Part shown: positions 34,046 through 43,623 of the stretch, in pieces
Layout: each line of letters opens with the position of its first letter
Numbering within the stretch: position 1 is the first letter of the stretch
NCBI GenBank assembly: GCA_004028505.1
Contig: MTKO01000065.1
Span: 1-56,472, forward strand
Source: Candidatus Electrothrix aarhusensis
GTDB lineage: Bacteria > Desulfobacterota > Desulfobulbia > Desulfobulbales > Desulfobulbaceae
Direction: 5' to 3'
Length of the DNA stretch: 56,472 nucleotides
Notes under the pieces: generated by a model
Databases searched by the model: none
What the model was told of the DNA's origin: nothing
The model's input: the letters and a program-made list of their open reading frames with translations, nothing else
Program-made: the position numbers and the translations under genes

Positions 34046-36402
34046 ATGGATACAGCTGTACATAATAGATTAGTCTCCTTTATCTGGTCCATCGCCGATG
34101 ATGCCCTCCGTGATATCTATGTCCGAGGGAAATACCGGGATGTGATCCTGCCTATGGTGGTGTTGCGGCGTCTGGATGCCCTGCTGGAACCCAGCAAGGA
34201 GGCGGTCTTGGAAGAGCTGGCCTTTCAGCGGGACGAGGCTGGTTTTACGGAATGGGATGAGGCCGGACTCTGTGAGGCCAGCGGCTTTGTCTTTTACAAC
34301 ACCAGCCCCTGGACCTTGCAGAAAATCTATGCCACGGCCAGCAACAGCCAACAGCTTCTCCTGGCCAATTTTGAAGAGTACCTCAATGGTTTTTCCACCA
34401 ATGTCAAAGAGATCATCGACAAATTCAAGCTCAGGGCCCAGGCCCGGCATATGGCGGCCAAGGATGTGCTGCTCAATGTGCTGGAAAAGTTCACTTCCCC
34501 CCATATTAACCTGACCCCCTTTGCCAAGGAAGACCCTGAAGGGCGCACCCTGCCGCCGCTGAGCAATCTGGGCATGGGCTATGTCTTTGAAGAGCTGATC
34601 CGTAAATTCAACGAAGAGAATAACGAGGAGGCTGGCGAACATTTCACCCCTCGGGAGGTCATTGATCTGATGACCCATATTGTCTTTGAGCCGATCAAGG
34701 ACAATCTGCCCCCGGTGATGACGGTCTATGACCCGGCTTGCGGTTCCGGTGGCATGCTCACGGAATCCCAGAATTTTATCAAAGATCCCCAAGGGGCGAT
34801 TCGGGCGGATGGGGATGTCTATCTCTACGGCAAGGAGATCAACGACGAGACCTATGCCATCTGCAAGTCCGATATGATGATCAAGGGCAATAATCCCGAG
34901 AATATCCGGGTGGGTTCCACCCTGTCCAGCGATGAGTTTGCCGGTATCAACTTTGATTTCATGCTTTCCAATCCGCCCTATGGCAAGTCCTGGAGTTCCG
35001 AGGTCAAGTACATCAAAGACGGCAAGGAGGTCATCGACCCTCGTTTTTTGGTGCCGCTCAACGATCATTGGGGCCAGAGCCAGGATTGTGAGGCCACCCC
35101 CCGTTCCTCGGACGGCCAGCTCCTCTTTTTGATGGAGATGGTGAGCAAGATGAAGTCACGCTCCCAAAGCCCCACTGGTTCCCGCATTGCCTCGGTCCAT
35201 AATGGCTCCAGCCTCTTTACCGGGGATGCCGGGGGCGGGGAGAGCAATATCCGCCGCTACATCATCGAAAACGACCTGCTGGACTGCATTGTCCAGCTGC
35301 CAAACAATCTCTTTTACAACACCGGCATTACCACCTATATCTGGTTTTTGACCAATAATAAGGAGGCGCAACGCCAGGGCAGGGTGCTGCTCATTGATGC
35401 CTCCCAGCGTTTTTGTAAATTGCGCAAGAATCTGGGGGCCAAAAACTGCGAACTCACGGCGGAACATATTGCCGAGATCCAAGCGGCCTATGTGCAGTTC
35501 CAGACCATCAAACCCCAGGAGGACAGCGGGCTGGCGGCCCAGGTTTTTGCCAATGCAGATTTTGGTTATCGCAAGGTCACCATCAACCGGCCCAACCGTT
35601 TAAAGGCCCAGTTTACAGAGGAACGGATCGCGGGCCTCCGCTTTGATAAATCCCTGCACGAGCCCATGCTCTGGGCCTGGCAAAACTTTGGCGAGCGGGT
35701 CTATACGGAGCTGCCAGCTTTGGAAAAGGAAATTCTGGCCTGGTGTGAAGAGCAGGGGCTGGATCTGAACGCCAAGAAACGCAAGGCCCTAGTGTTGGAT
35801 GCGCTGTGGCAGAAACAGCGGCATTTGCTCAGCGTGGCTGAAGTCCTGCTCAAGGAGATGGGTACGGCGGAGTCTGTGGATTTTAATGCGTTTTCAGCCC
35901 AGGTTGATCAGCTCCTGAAAAAGGCGGGAATCAAGCTCACGGCCTCGGAAAAGAAGAGTATTCTGGCGGCAGTCAGTTGGTATGATGCGGATGCGGCCAA
36001 GGTGGTTCAGAAGACGCTCAAGCTGAGCACGGCCAAGCTCGCGGCCCTGTGTGAGCGGCTGGGGTATTCTGAGGAAAATTTGCCGGATTCTTTGTCGGAT
36101 TACGGTTATTTTCCTGGAGAAAAAAAAGGCAGCTTTCTGGTGTATGAACCAGCCTCTGAGTTGCGGGATACCGAGAATATTCCGCTCAAGGAGGAGGTGC
36201 ATGGCTATTTTCTGCGGGAGGTCAAACCTCATGTTGCTGAGGCTTGGATGGATTTGGAGAAGACCAAGATTGGCTATGAGATCAGCTTTAATAAGTATTT
36301 TTATCAGCATAAACGCTGCGGGGATTGGAGGAGGTTGCTGGGGAGATTTTGGCCTTGGAGCAGGAGAGTGAGGGGTTGATTATGGATATTTTGGGGGTTT
36401 AA
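34046..36402 (+). CDS. hsdM: Type I restriction-modification DNA methyltransferase subunit HsdM, frameshift near the 3' end
   Basis: N6-adenine methyltransferase subunit; with HsdS it methylates the recognition site, with HsdR it forms the restriction complex. The N-terminal helical domain (IWSIADDALRDIYVRGKYRD) leads into the SAM site YDPACGSGGML (about 228) and the catalytic LSNPPYGKSW (about 308). A long C-terminal extension (about 560-785) is typical of the approximately 800-residue HsdM subgroup. At about 36314 one C is missing: the open frame ends RRVRG at 36379, while the shifted frame reads LRGLEEVAGEILALEQESEG and stops at 36402. Start 34046 (MDTAVHNRLVSFIWS) is preferred over an open frame from 34001. 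Confidence 0.92.
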
Positions 36403-36437
36403 GGGGTTCAACAGGAACCGCTTTTATGGTAGGTATT

Positions 36438-36465
36438 GTAGGGGCACGGCATGCCGTGCCCCTAC
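36438..36465. repeat. Perfect 28-bp palindrome between hsdM and hsdS
   Basis: Two 14-bp arms, GTAGGGGCACGGCA and its exact complement, meet without a spacer. It is the first of a group of adjacent palindromes and resembles REP/MITE-type repeats that are common in Desulfobacterota and cyanobacterial genomes. Confidence 0.75.
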
Positions 36466-36467
36466 CG

Positions 36468-36593
36468 GAAATCGCACGATTTCAGGGTAGGTACAGGGCG
36501 CACGTTTTCGGCGATACGTTTCCAATATGTTCCCAGCGTTGAAACGCTGGGCTATTTGCTGTCGTCCCTCCGGGACTGTTCTGCCCCGGAGGG
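36468..36593. repeat. Cluster of further REP-like hairpins in the hsdM-hsdS spacer
   Basis: GAAATCG-CA-CGATTTC (36468-36483), CCCAGCGTT-GA-AACGCTGGG (36532-36551) and CCCTCCGGG...CCCGGAGGG (36566-36593). The middle and right hairpins resemble the common GTTGAAACGCTGGG-type intergenic repeat. Together with the palindrome at 36438 they fill most of the 263-bp gap between hsdM and hsdS, an unusual place for repeats inside an operon. Confidence 0.65.
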
Positions 36594-36665
36594 GCAACCG
36601 ATCATAGCCCGCTGTTTTAACGGTGGGTTATAACAATCTTATTTTTATGTGATTTAAGGGCATCT

Positions 36666-37979
36666 ATGCAGCGGTTTGAGAGATATTCGGGGTATAAGGA
36701 TTCTGGGGTGGATTGGATTGGGGAGATTCCTGCTGGGTGGGAGGTGAAACGGCTGGGATTTATAGCAAATTGCTTTCCAAGTAATATCGATAAGCATAGC
36801 AAAAAGAATGAAAAGACTGTACGACTTTGCAATTATACGGATGTCTATAAAAACGATTTTATCACAGATGATCAGGAGTTGATGCTTGCAACGGCTTCTG
36901 TTGAACAAATTGAAAAATTTTCTCTTATGGTAGGCGATGTTATCATTACTAAAGATTCTGAAACTGCAAATGACATTGCTGTTCCTGCCTATGTAAAAGA
37001 AACATTAACAAATGTCGTATGTGGTTATCACTTGGCAATGATAAGACCGTATACTGGTTTATACGGAAAATATTTATTCAGAGCATTTCAATCTAAAATT
37101 TTCAATGCGCAATTTGCAATATGTTCAAATGGCATAACAAGGGTAGGTTTAGGGAATCATGACTTAAAGCATGGTTTGTTTTTAACTCCCCCCCTCCAAG
37201 AACAAACCGCCATAGCCAACTTCCTCGACGAAAAGACCACCAAGATCGACACCGCCATCGCCCAAAAAGAGCAGATGATTTCCCTCCTCAAAGAGCGGAA
37301 GCAGATCCTCATCCAAAAGGCGGTAACCAAGGGGGTTAATCCTGATGCAAAAATGAAAGATTCTGGGGTGGAGTGGATTGGGGAGATTCCCAAGCACTGG
37401 GAGATGAAGCGGGGAAAATTCCTTTTCACCGAAGTAGATGAACGGTCAGTCGATGGACAAGAAGAATTGCTTTCAGTTTCTCATATGACAGGCGTTACGC
37501 CTCGGTCTGAAAAAAAAGTAAGCATGTTCATGGCAGAGGATTACACAGGCTCTAAAACCTGTATTGCAGGTGACTTAATCTACAATATTATGTGGGCCTG
37601 GATGGGTGCTCTTGGTGTTGCCAATCAAGCAGGTATTGTCAGTCCATCATACGGGGTTTATCGTCGCAAAGACAACCACACCCTCAACACAAAGTTCATA
37701 GAATTACTGTTAAAATCCACTCAATATGTGGCGTACTATAACAAAGTTTCAACGGGTTTACATTCCTCAAGGCTTCGTTTTTACTCCCATATGTTTTTTA
37801 ACATGGAGATCGTTTTCCCGTCACTGGCGGAACAGGAAGATATTATTCAACATATCGAAACAGAAACGGCAAAAATAGAAAACTCTATAATCCTCCAACA
37901 GCAACAAATAACCAAGCTCAAAGAATACAAATCCATCCTCATCGACCACGCCGTAACCGGCAAAATCAAGGTGGCTTAG
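36666..37979 (+). CDS. hsdS: Type I restriction-modification specificity subunit HsdS
   Basis: Determines the bipartite DNA target. Two target-recognition domains (about 1-165 and 220-385) each open with the same conserved box: YKDSGVDWIGEIPAGWEVKR and MKDSGVEWIGEIPKHWEMKR. Each ends in a coiled-coil spacer: QEQTAIANFLDEKTTKIDTA...LLKERKQILIQKAV and LAEQEDIIQHIETETAKIEN...LKEYKSILIDHAV. 437 residues, complete. Its stop codon TAG is directly followed by the hsdR ATG, so the two are coupled. The recognition sequence cannot be deduced. Confidence 0.93.
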   Translation: MQRFERYSGYKDSGVDWIGEIPAGWEVKRLGFIANCFPSNIDKHSKKNEKTVRLCNYTDVYKNDFITDDQELMLATASVEQIEKFSLMVGDVIITKDSETANDIAVPAYVKETLTNVVCGYHLAMIRPYTGLYGKYLFRAFQSKIFNAQFAICSNGITRVGLGNHDLKHGLFLTPPLQEQTAIANFLDEKTTKIDTAIAQKEQMISLLKERKQILIQKAVTKGVNPDAKMKDSGVEWIGEIPKHWEMKRGKFLFTEVDERSVDGQEELLSVSHMTGVTPRSEKKVSMFMAEDYTGSKTCIAGDLIYNIMWAWMGALGVANQAGIVSPSYGVYRRKDNHTLNTKFIELLLKSTQYVAYYNKVSTGLHSSRLRFYSHMFFNMEIVFPSLAEQEDIIQHIETETAKIENSIILQQQQITKLKEYKSILIDHAVTGKIKVA

Positions 37980-40900
37980 ATGGTCAGCAAAACCAACGAA
38001 CAGGCCCTGGAAGCCACCATAGAAAAAGCCCTCACCGGCACCTGCCGAGAAGAGCAGGCCACCAGCCAACCCAACAGCGTCGCGGAACAATCCCTGCCTT
38101 ACCGCACAGGCCAAGGCTTCCACCAAGGAGCCTCCAAGGACTTCAACCCAAAATACGCCCTGGACGAGCCCCGCTTCTGGAGCTTCCTCGAAACCAGCCA
38201 ACCCCAAGAGCTGGCCAAGCTCCAACGCGCAGGCGATTGGCAGGTAAAGATCCTCACCCGCCTGGATCGCATGATCAAGAAATACGGGGTGCTCCACCTC
38301 CTGCGCAAGGGCCTGGAAATAGACGACGCCCATTTCACCCTCTTCTACCAACTGGCCAGCAGCGCAGTCGTGCAGGAGAAATTCAACAGCAACCAGTTCA
38401 GTGTGATCCGCCAAGTCCATTATAACCTGGATAAACCAGCTGAAGCCATCGACATGGTCATCTTTTGCAACGGCCTGCCCCTGGCAACCCTGGAGCTGAA
38501 AAACCACTGGACCGGTCAAAGCGCAGCGGTCAACGGGATTAGGCAGTACACAAACGAGCGGGATTGCCGCCAACCCCTGCTCAGTTTTGGCCGCTGCTTG
38601 GTCCATTTCACTCTGGATACCGATGAAGTCTATATGTGTACCCGCCTAGCAGGCAAGGACTCCTTTTTTCTCCCCTTTAATAAGGGGGATACCAGTGGTG
38701 CGCACTGGGGCAAGGGCAATCCCATCAATCCCCACGGCCATAAGACCGCCTACCTCTGGCAAGAGATCTTCAGCCGTTCCAGCCTCGCCAATATCATCCA
38801 GCATTTTGTCCTCCTGAGCGGCAAGGCCAAAGATCCCCTGAGCAAGAAGACCCTCTTTTTCCCCCGCTATCATCAGTTGGATGTGGTGCGCCAGCTCCTG
38901 GATCATGCCAGCAACAACGGGGTGGGGCATTCCTACCTGATCCAGCATTCTGCCGGTTCAGGCAAGTCCCATTCCATCACCTGGTGTGCCTATCAGCTGA
39001 TAGCAACGTATCCTGCTGATAAGGCGGATGATTGCCCCCTCTTTGATTCGGTGATTGTGGTCACCGATAGAAGACTGCTGGATAAACAGCTGGGCGATAA
39101 TATCGCTGCCTTTTCCGAGGTAAAAAACATTGTTGCTCGGGTGGGCTCGGGCAAGGAACTCAAGGCCGCTCTGGAACAGGGCAAGCGGATCATCGTCACC
39201 ACCTTGCAGAAATTCCCGGTGATCGTGGAGAGCATTGCTGATCTGAGCCAAAAACGCTTTGCCGTGCTCATTGATGAGGCCCATAGTTCCCAAAGCGGCA
39301 GCGGGGCCGACAAGATGAATCAGGCTATGGGTACGGAGAGTATGGAGGGTATCGAGGGCATGGGAGAAAGCGAGGAAGCCGAGGACGATGCCCAGGATAT
39401 CATCCTCAAGGCCATGCAGGCCCGCAAGATGAAGGGCAATGCCTCCTATTTTGCCTTTACCGCCACCCCCAAGAACAGCACCCTGGAAAAATTCGGCAGC
39501 AAGCAGAGCGATGGCAGCTTTGAACCCTTTCATCTCTATTCAATGAAACAGGCCATTGAGGAAGGCTTTATCCTTGATGTGCTGGCCAATTACACCACCT
39601 ATAAGAGCTATTATCAGATTGAAAAATCCATTGCCGAAAATCCCCTGTTCAACACCAACAAGGCCCAGAAAAAGCTGAAGTCCTTTGTTGAGCAGGATCG
39701 GCGCACCATTGCCACCAAGGCGGAGATCATCCTGGAGCATTTTATCGACAAGGTGGTCAGGAGCAAAAAACTCAAGGGCAAGGCCAAGGGCATGGTCGTG
39801 ACCCAGAGTATTGCCTCGGCCATCCGCTATTATCAGGCCCTGGACAGGATTTTAGGGGACAAGGGACGACCCTTCAAGATTGCCATTGCCTTTTCCGGGG
39901 AGAAAATCGTGGATGGGGTCGCCTATACCGAGGCAGGCATGAACGGCTTTGCCGAAGGCGATACCCGGAAGCGATTTGATCAGGACGACTACCGCCTCTT
40001 GGTGGTGGCCAATAAGTATTTGACCGGCTTTGATCAGGCGAAACTCTGCGCCATGTACGTGGATAAGAAGCTCCAAGGAGTCTTGGCAGTCCAGGCCCTG
40101 TCGCGGCTCAATCGCTCGGCAAATGGCTGGGTAAAAAGACCGAAGACCTGTTCATCCTTGATTTCTTCAACCAAGTCGAAGAAATTCAGGAGGCCTTTAG
40201 CCCCTTTTTATACCGCCACCTCGCTGAGCAGGGCCACGGATGTCAATGTTCTCCACGAATTAAAAGCGGTTCTGGATGAACCAGGGGTCTATGAATGGGC
40301 TGAGGTGGAGGCGTTCAGTCAGGGCTATTTTGCCAATAAGGATGCTGAGGCCTTGAGCCCGATTCTTGCTCTGGCAGAACAGCGTTTTAGCCATGAACTG
40401 GAGCTGGACGAAGACAGCAAGGTGGATTTTAAAATCAAGGCCAAGCAGTTTGTCAAGATTTACGGTCAGATGGCGGCAATCATGCCCTTTGAAATCCTGG
40501 CCTGGGAGCAGCTCTTCTGGTTTCTTAAATTTCTCATTCCCAAGCTGGTTATCCAGCATAAGGAAGCGGAGGTACTGGATGAATTGCTGGAATCCGTGGA
40601 TCTGGCAACCTATGGCCTGGAACGCACCCGGCTTAATCAGGCCATCGAACTGGATGAGGCAGCCAGCGAGGTCGAACCAGCCAATCCCAATCCTCGGGGT
40701 GTGCATGAGGAACCGGCAGAGGATCCCCTGGATCTGATTGTCAACGCCTTTAATGCCCGCTGGTTCCAGGGCTGGGATGCAACCCCGGAGGAGCAGAAAG
40801 TTCGTTTTATCTCCTTGCAGCAACATATCCTTGCCCATCCTGATTTTCAAGCCAAGGTGGCTGATAACCCGGATCGGCAAAACAGCAGCTTGGCTTTTGA

Positions 40901-41051
40901 GAAAATCCTCCATGAGGTCATGACGGCCCAACGCCGCAAGGAACTGGAGTTGTATAAACTCTATGCCAAGGATGAGGCCTTTCAGCAGGCCTTTTTTGAT
41001 ACGCTGTGGCGGATGGTTTGTTGTTCGGCTGAGCAGGGTGCTCCTGTTTAA
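37980..41051 (+). CDS. hsdR: Type I restriction endonuclease subunit HsdR, with a cancelling indel pair
   Basis: ATP-dependent translocase and nuclease of the type I complex. N-terminal PD-(D/E)xK nuclease: AIDMVIFCNGLPLATLELK (about 155-173). Helicase motifs: QHSAGSGKSHSITW (Walker A, about 322), FAVLIDEAHSSQSG (DEAH, about 430), YFAFTATPKNSTL (motif III) and VQALSRLNRSA (motif VI, about 705). Directly after motif VI, between about 40119 and 40209, the open frame is shifted. The neighbouring frame encodes KWLGKKTEDLFILDFFNQVE and EIQEAFSPF, the expected sequence, and a T5 run near 40205 restores the frame. The C-terminal helical domain follows. 1023 residues. A decayed copy of its last 16 codons lies at 43298. 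Confidence 0.92.
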   Translation: MVSKTNEQALEATIEKALTGTCREEQATSQPNSVAEQSLPYRTGQGFHQGASKDFNPKYALDEPRFWSFLETSQPQELAKLQRAGDWQVKILTRLDRMIKKYGVLHLLRKGLEIDDAHFTLFYQLASSAVVQEKFNSNQFSVIRQVHYNLDKPAEAIDMVIFCNGLPLATLELKNHWTGQSAAVNGIRQYTNERDCRQPLLSFGRCLVHFTLDTDEVYMCTRLAGKDSFFLPFNKGDTSGAHWGKGNPINPHGHKTAYLWQEIFSRSSLANIIQHFVLLSGKAKDPLSKKTLFFPRYHQLDVVRQLLDHASNNGVGHSYLIQHSAGSGKSHSITWCAYQLIATYPADKADDCPLFDSVIVVTDRRLLDKQLGDNIAAFSEVKNIVARVGSGKELKAALEQGKRIIVTTLQKFPVIVESIADLSQKRFAVLIDEAHSSQSGSGADKMNQAMGTESMEGIEGMGESEEAEDDAQDIILKAMQARKMKGNASYFAFTATPKNSTLEKFGSKQSDGSFEPFHLYSMKQAIEEGFILDVLANYTTYKSYYQIEKSIAENPLFNTNKAQKKLKSFVEQDRRTIATKAEIILEHFIDKVVRSKKLKGKAKGMVVTQSIASAIRYYQALDRILGDKGRPFKIAIAFSGEKIVDGVAYTEAGMNGFAEGDTRKRFDQDDYRLLVVANKYLTGFDQAKLCAMYVDKKLQGVLAVQALSRLNRSANGWVKRPKTCSSLISSTKSKKFRRPLAPFYTATSLSRATDVNVLHELKAVLDEPGVYEWAEVEAFSQGYFANKDAEALSPILALAEQRFSHELELDEDSKVDFKIKAKQFVKIYGQMAAIMPFEILAWEQLFWFLKFLIPKLVIQHKEAEVLDELLESVDLATYGLERTRLNQAIELDEAASEVEPANPNPRGVHEEPAEDPLDLIVNAFNARWFQGWDATPEEQKVRFISLQQHILAHPDFQAKVADNPDRQNSSLAFEKILHEVMTAQRRKELELYKLYAKDEAFQQAFFDTLWRMVCCSAEQGAPV

Positions 41052-41165
41052 AAGGGGCTTTTCTCCCGCTGCGATATCAGGTGATTTTTTAAAAAAGCTT
41101 CTTGGTTTTCCTGTTTTTTATGGCAAAAACTGAGGAGTAAGAACTCATAGCAACAAAGCAATACT

Positions 41166-42170
41166 ATGAAGAAAAATAAATGTACTCTTTGTCTCCAAGT
41201 GAAAGGTAAGCGTTTATGTACACTCAGAGATAAAACGTTTATCTGTCCCCGCTGTTGTGCTGAGATTCGCAACACCGATTGTGAAGGTTGCAGCCATTAT
41301 GCCCAGGCAGCGCAATATTCACTGGAAAAATTGAAAAAATCCCAAGACAAGAAGTTCATAGTAAGGATTGATGAGGAGGTTGATAATGAGGTCCATAAGG
41401 CCTTAACCTATGCGGAGCAGGGAGAGCTTGCTCTCGGGGAAACCATACTGAACAAGCTTAGAGAAAAGCACTCGGATTTGTATGTTGTCCACTATGGCAT
41501 GGGAACACTTCAGGCGATCAAGGGTAACTATGCTGATGCTATTATTCATTTTGATAAATGTCTTGAGATATTTCCTTTTTTTGTCGATGCCTGGTTCAAT
41601 CGAGGAGTTTCGCATAATAACCTCCTTAATATCTGTGAAGCACTCAAATCGTATCACAAGGTTGTTGAGTTCGGTGGTCCGCAAGACGATTTTGTCAAAG
41701 ATGCAAAAGAGTTCCTGAAAAATATGGCTGAAAGTATCTTGGAGGATACAGGCTTGTCCTTGGAAAAGTACCTTGAATCGCACGATACCTTTAACAAGGC
41801 CTTTGCATTCATGGAAAAGAGTGAATATGAAAAGGCAATTATTGAATTTAACAAAGTGTTGAGGCTGACCAAAAACCATGTGCAAGCCAACGGAAACCTC
41901 GGTATATGCCATGCCTTTTTAGGACAACGAGAAAAGGCCTTGGCTTTTTTTGATCAGGCCTTGGAAATTGATCCGACATATGAACCCGCAATTTCAAACA
42001 GGGATATTGTACGCTCTTTAAGGGAAGGGGAGAAGTTGCCAAATGTGCCATTTGAAACGATTGAATACTACAAAGATGTTATCGAAAAGGTGGACGATGA
42101 TAATAATCGACAGAAGCCTAAGCCCGATAGGCAGCCGGGATTTTTTTCTCGGCTCTTTCAACGCCGGTAG
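41166..42170 (+). CDS. Cys-rich zinc-ribbon plus TPR protein
   Basis: 334 residues, cytoplasmic. N-terminus CTLCLQVKGKRLC...FICPRCCAEIR...DCEGCSHY carries CxxC pairs typical of zinc ribbons. It is followed by at least four TPR repeats, such as VHYGMGTLQAIKGNYADAIIHF and ANGNLGICHAFLGQREKALAFF. A basic tail ends the protein (PGFFSRLFQRR). Zinc ribbon with TPR suggests a scaffold that holds protein or nucleic-acid partners. It is not a known RM subunit. It begins 115 bp after hsdR and is the first of three genes lying between hsdR and the hsdR relic. Confidence 0.75.
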   Translation: MKKNKCTLCLQVKGKRLCTLRDKTFICPRCCAEIRNTDCEGCSHYAQAAQYSLEKLKKSQDKKFIVRIDEEVDNEVHKALTYAEQGELALGETILNKLREKHSDLYVVHYGMGTLQAIKGNYADAIIHFDKCLEIFPFFVDAWFNRGVSHNNLLNICEALKSYHKVVEFGGPQDDFVKDAKEFLKNMAESILEDTGLSLEKYLESHDTFNKAFAFMEKSEYEKAIIEFNKVLRLTKNHVQANGNLGICHAFLGQREKALAFFDQALEIDPTYEPAISNRDIVRSLREGEKLPNVPFETIEYYKDVIEKVDDDNNRQKPKPDRQPGFFSRLFQRR

Positions 42171-42344
42171 CAGGAGCCGCTTGCCTCACGGTAACGCCCT
42201 TGCCATTGGCTCATAATTTTGTTACGGTTCACAACGTTACACCCCATGCTGAGCGTACAGGAGTCCATCAACACGGACTCGCTCAAGTACGCCGATTATG
42301 TCAACGTTATACCAATGTTATATCAACTTAAGAAAGGAATAATA

Positions 42345-42986
42345 ATGAACTTTTGCAAATTTCCAGTGTATTTTTTTATGTTATCCTTTGCTGTAATGTC
42401 TGCGGGGTGTGTCCCAAACCCAGATGCAAAGAATTTAAATAGTCTAAATAATGTAAATCAAAATAAATTTAACGAATTAGAGTCAATTAGCATAGAGCTA
42501 GCATGGTATGATGACTATGATCCGTCACCTCTTACATCATTTTTCAGATTTTTAGTACCAACTGTTTTTGCAGCGTTACCTCCTGAGTATCAAGACCATT
42601 ATCAGTTAAATCTTTCTTTTGACCATAATTCTAAAACCATTAGCGACACCTATAAACATTTCACAGGACTGGACCGTTCTGCCATGACTACATCTACGAG
42701 AGTGAGAGAGAGTGAAGTGTACAACAAAATCAGCCAGTATATGGAAGGCATATATTTATGCCAGGGAACAACGGCTTTAGAAAATCAGGGGTGGGTTGGT
42801 CCTGCACAACCTCTTATTAACATCACATTTGCTGAGACAACAATCTCAAATATTCTGTTTTCTGGTAATCCATTAGCAACGAGCGATACAATGGAACTCT
42901 GTTCTCGAGATTTTGGAGAGTATCTTCTCTCATTAATGGATGATCGACGTGAGGCTCTTAAAGGAGGCTCTGCGATTAAAATATGA
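42345..42986 (+). CDS. Lipoprotein of unknown function
   Basis: 213 residues. The start is set at 42345 because it begins a signal peptide FPVYFFMLSFAVMSAGC with a lipobox SAGC, after AAAGGA. The upstream open part (42219-42344) codes an unrelated GC-rich piece. The mature protein includes SISIELAWYDDYDPSPLTSF and TRVRESEVYNKISQYMEG. Base composition is AT-rich compared with hsdR. No family recognised. Confidence 0.65.
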   Translation: MNFCKFPVYFFMLSFAVMSAGCVPNPDAKNLNSLNNVNQNKFNELESISIELAWYDDYDPSPLTSFFRFLVPTVFAALPPEYQDHYQLNLSFDHNSKTISDTYKHFTGLDRSAMTTSTRVRESEVYNKISQYMEGIYLCQGTTALENQGWVGPAQPLINITFAETTISNILFSGNPLATSDTMELCSRDFGEYLLSLMDDRREALKGGSAIKI

Positions 42987-43029
42987 ATGCGTTTGTCCTT
43001 ATAAATAATACATTGCAACTGGAGTACAT

Positions 43030-43278
43030 ATGAAATTACTCATACGTAACCTCGATAGATCAACCACAGAAGATGAGCTGAAAAAAATATTTCAAGAATT
43101 CGGTGCTGTTCAATATTGCAACTTGGTACTCGACCTTGAAAATGGTACATCCAAAGGTTTTGCCTTCATTGAGATGCCAAAGCCTGGTGAGGCAAAAGCT
43201 GCGATTAAAAACCTGAACAACACAACTCTTGGGAGTAATCAAATACGGGTTAAGAAGGCTGAAAATAAAAAGACATAA
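43030..43278 (+). CDS. RNA-recognition-motif (RRM) protein
   Basis: 82 residues forming a single RRM: RNP2 LLIRNLDR near the start, RNP1 KGFAFIEM near residue 48, with an acidic loop DLENGTS between, and a short basic tail KKAENKKT. Such small RRM proteins bind single-stranded RNA and in bacteria are often cold- or stress-linked. 44 bp after the lipoprotein gene. Confidence 0.9.
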   Translation: MKLLIRNLDRSTTEDELKKIFQEFGAVQYCNLVLDLENGTSKGFAFIEMPKPGEAKAAIKNLNNTTLGSNQIRVKKAENKKT

Positions 43279-43297
43279 TGAATAAGGCTAGATCATC

Positions 43298-43348
43298 TGG
43301 CGGATGGTTTGTTGTTCCGCTGAGCAGGGGTCGCTAGCTCCACTTTAA
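43298..43348 (+). pseudogene. Relic of an hsdR 3' end
   Basis: Sixteen codons plus stop reading WRMVCCSAEQGSLAPL, against WRMVCCSAEQGAPV at the end of the intact hsdR (41007-41051). The match is nearly exact over 35 bp. It lies 2.3 kb downstream of hsdR with three foreign genes between and no upstream coding sequence, so it is the tail of a second, lost hsdR. Confidence 0.8.
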
Positions 43349-43623
43349 TAGGTTGATATTTTTCGTAAAGTTAACGCATCCTGTCATTGTATGCGTAGAA
43401 AAGTCATTGTTCCCTCCCACCTCTCTTCACTTTCCTCTCTGATTACTGATTGTCATTACACAGGAAATCCGTTATGTAACAAGATGATGGAGAAAGTGGG
43501 GGAGACAGGAGGCATACCCTGTTTTCTCGCCTTGGCCTGACCGGTAACGGTAATATCATGGAGGCAACAGTTCGATATTTTTCAATATAATAAGAATTCA
43601 TAACCCAAACTGAGGCGTGTTCA
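43349..43623. other. Non-coding spacer with a repeated 16-mer
   Basis: Contains ATGCGTAGAAAAGTCA at 43391-43406, which recurs exactly at 46708-46723. Otherwise pyrimidine-rich, with no terminator or gene seen. It forms the upstream region of the TerB-like gene. Confidence 0.4.

Noticed and set aside
34070..35068. 332-codon minus-strand frame opposite hsdM
   Set aside because: A shadow of hsdM caused by high GC and codon bias; no ribosome-binding site or protein family features.
37821..38606. 261-codon minus-strand frame opposite the start of hsdR
   Set aside because: A shadow frame of the hsdS-hsdR junction; the plus-strand protein is firmly identified.
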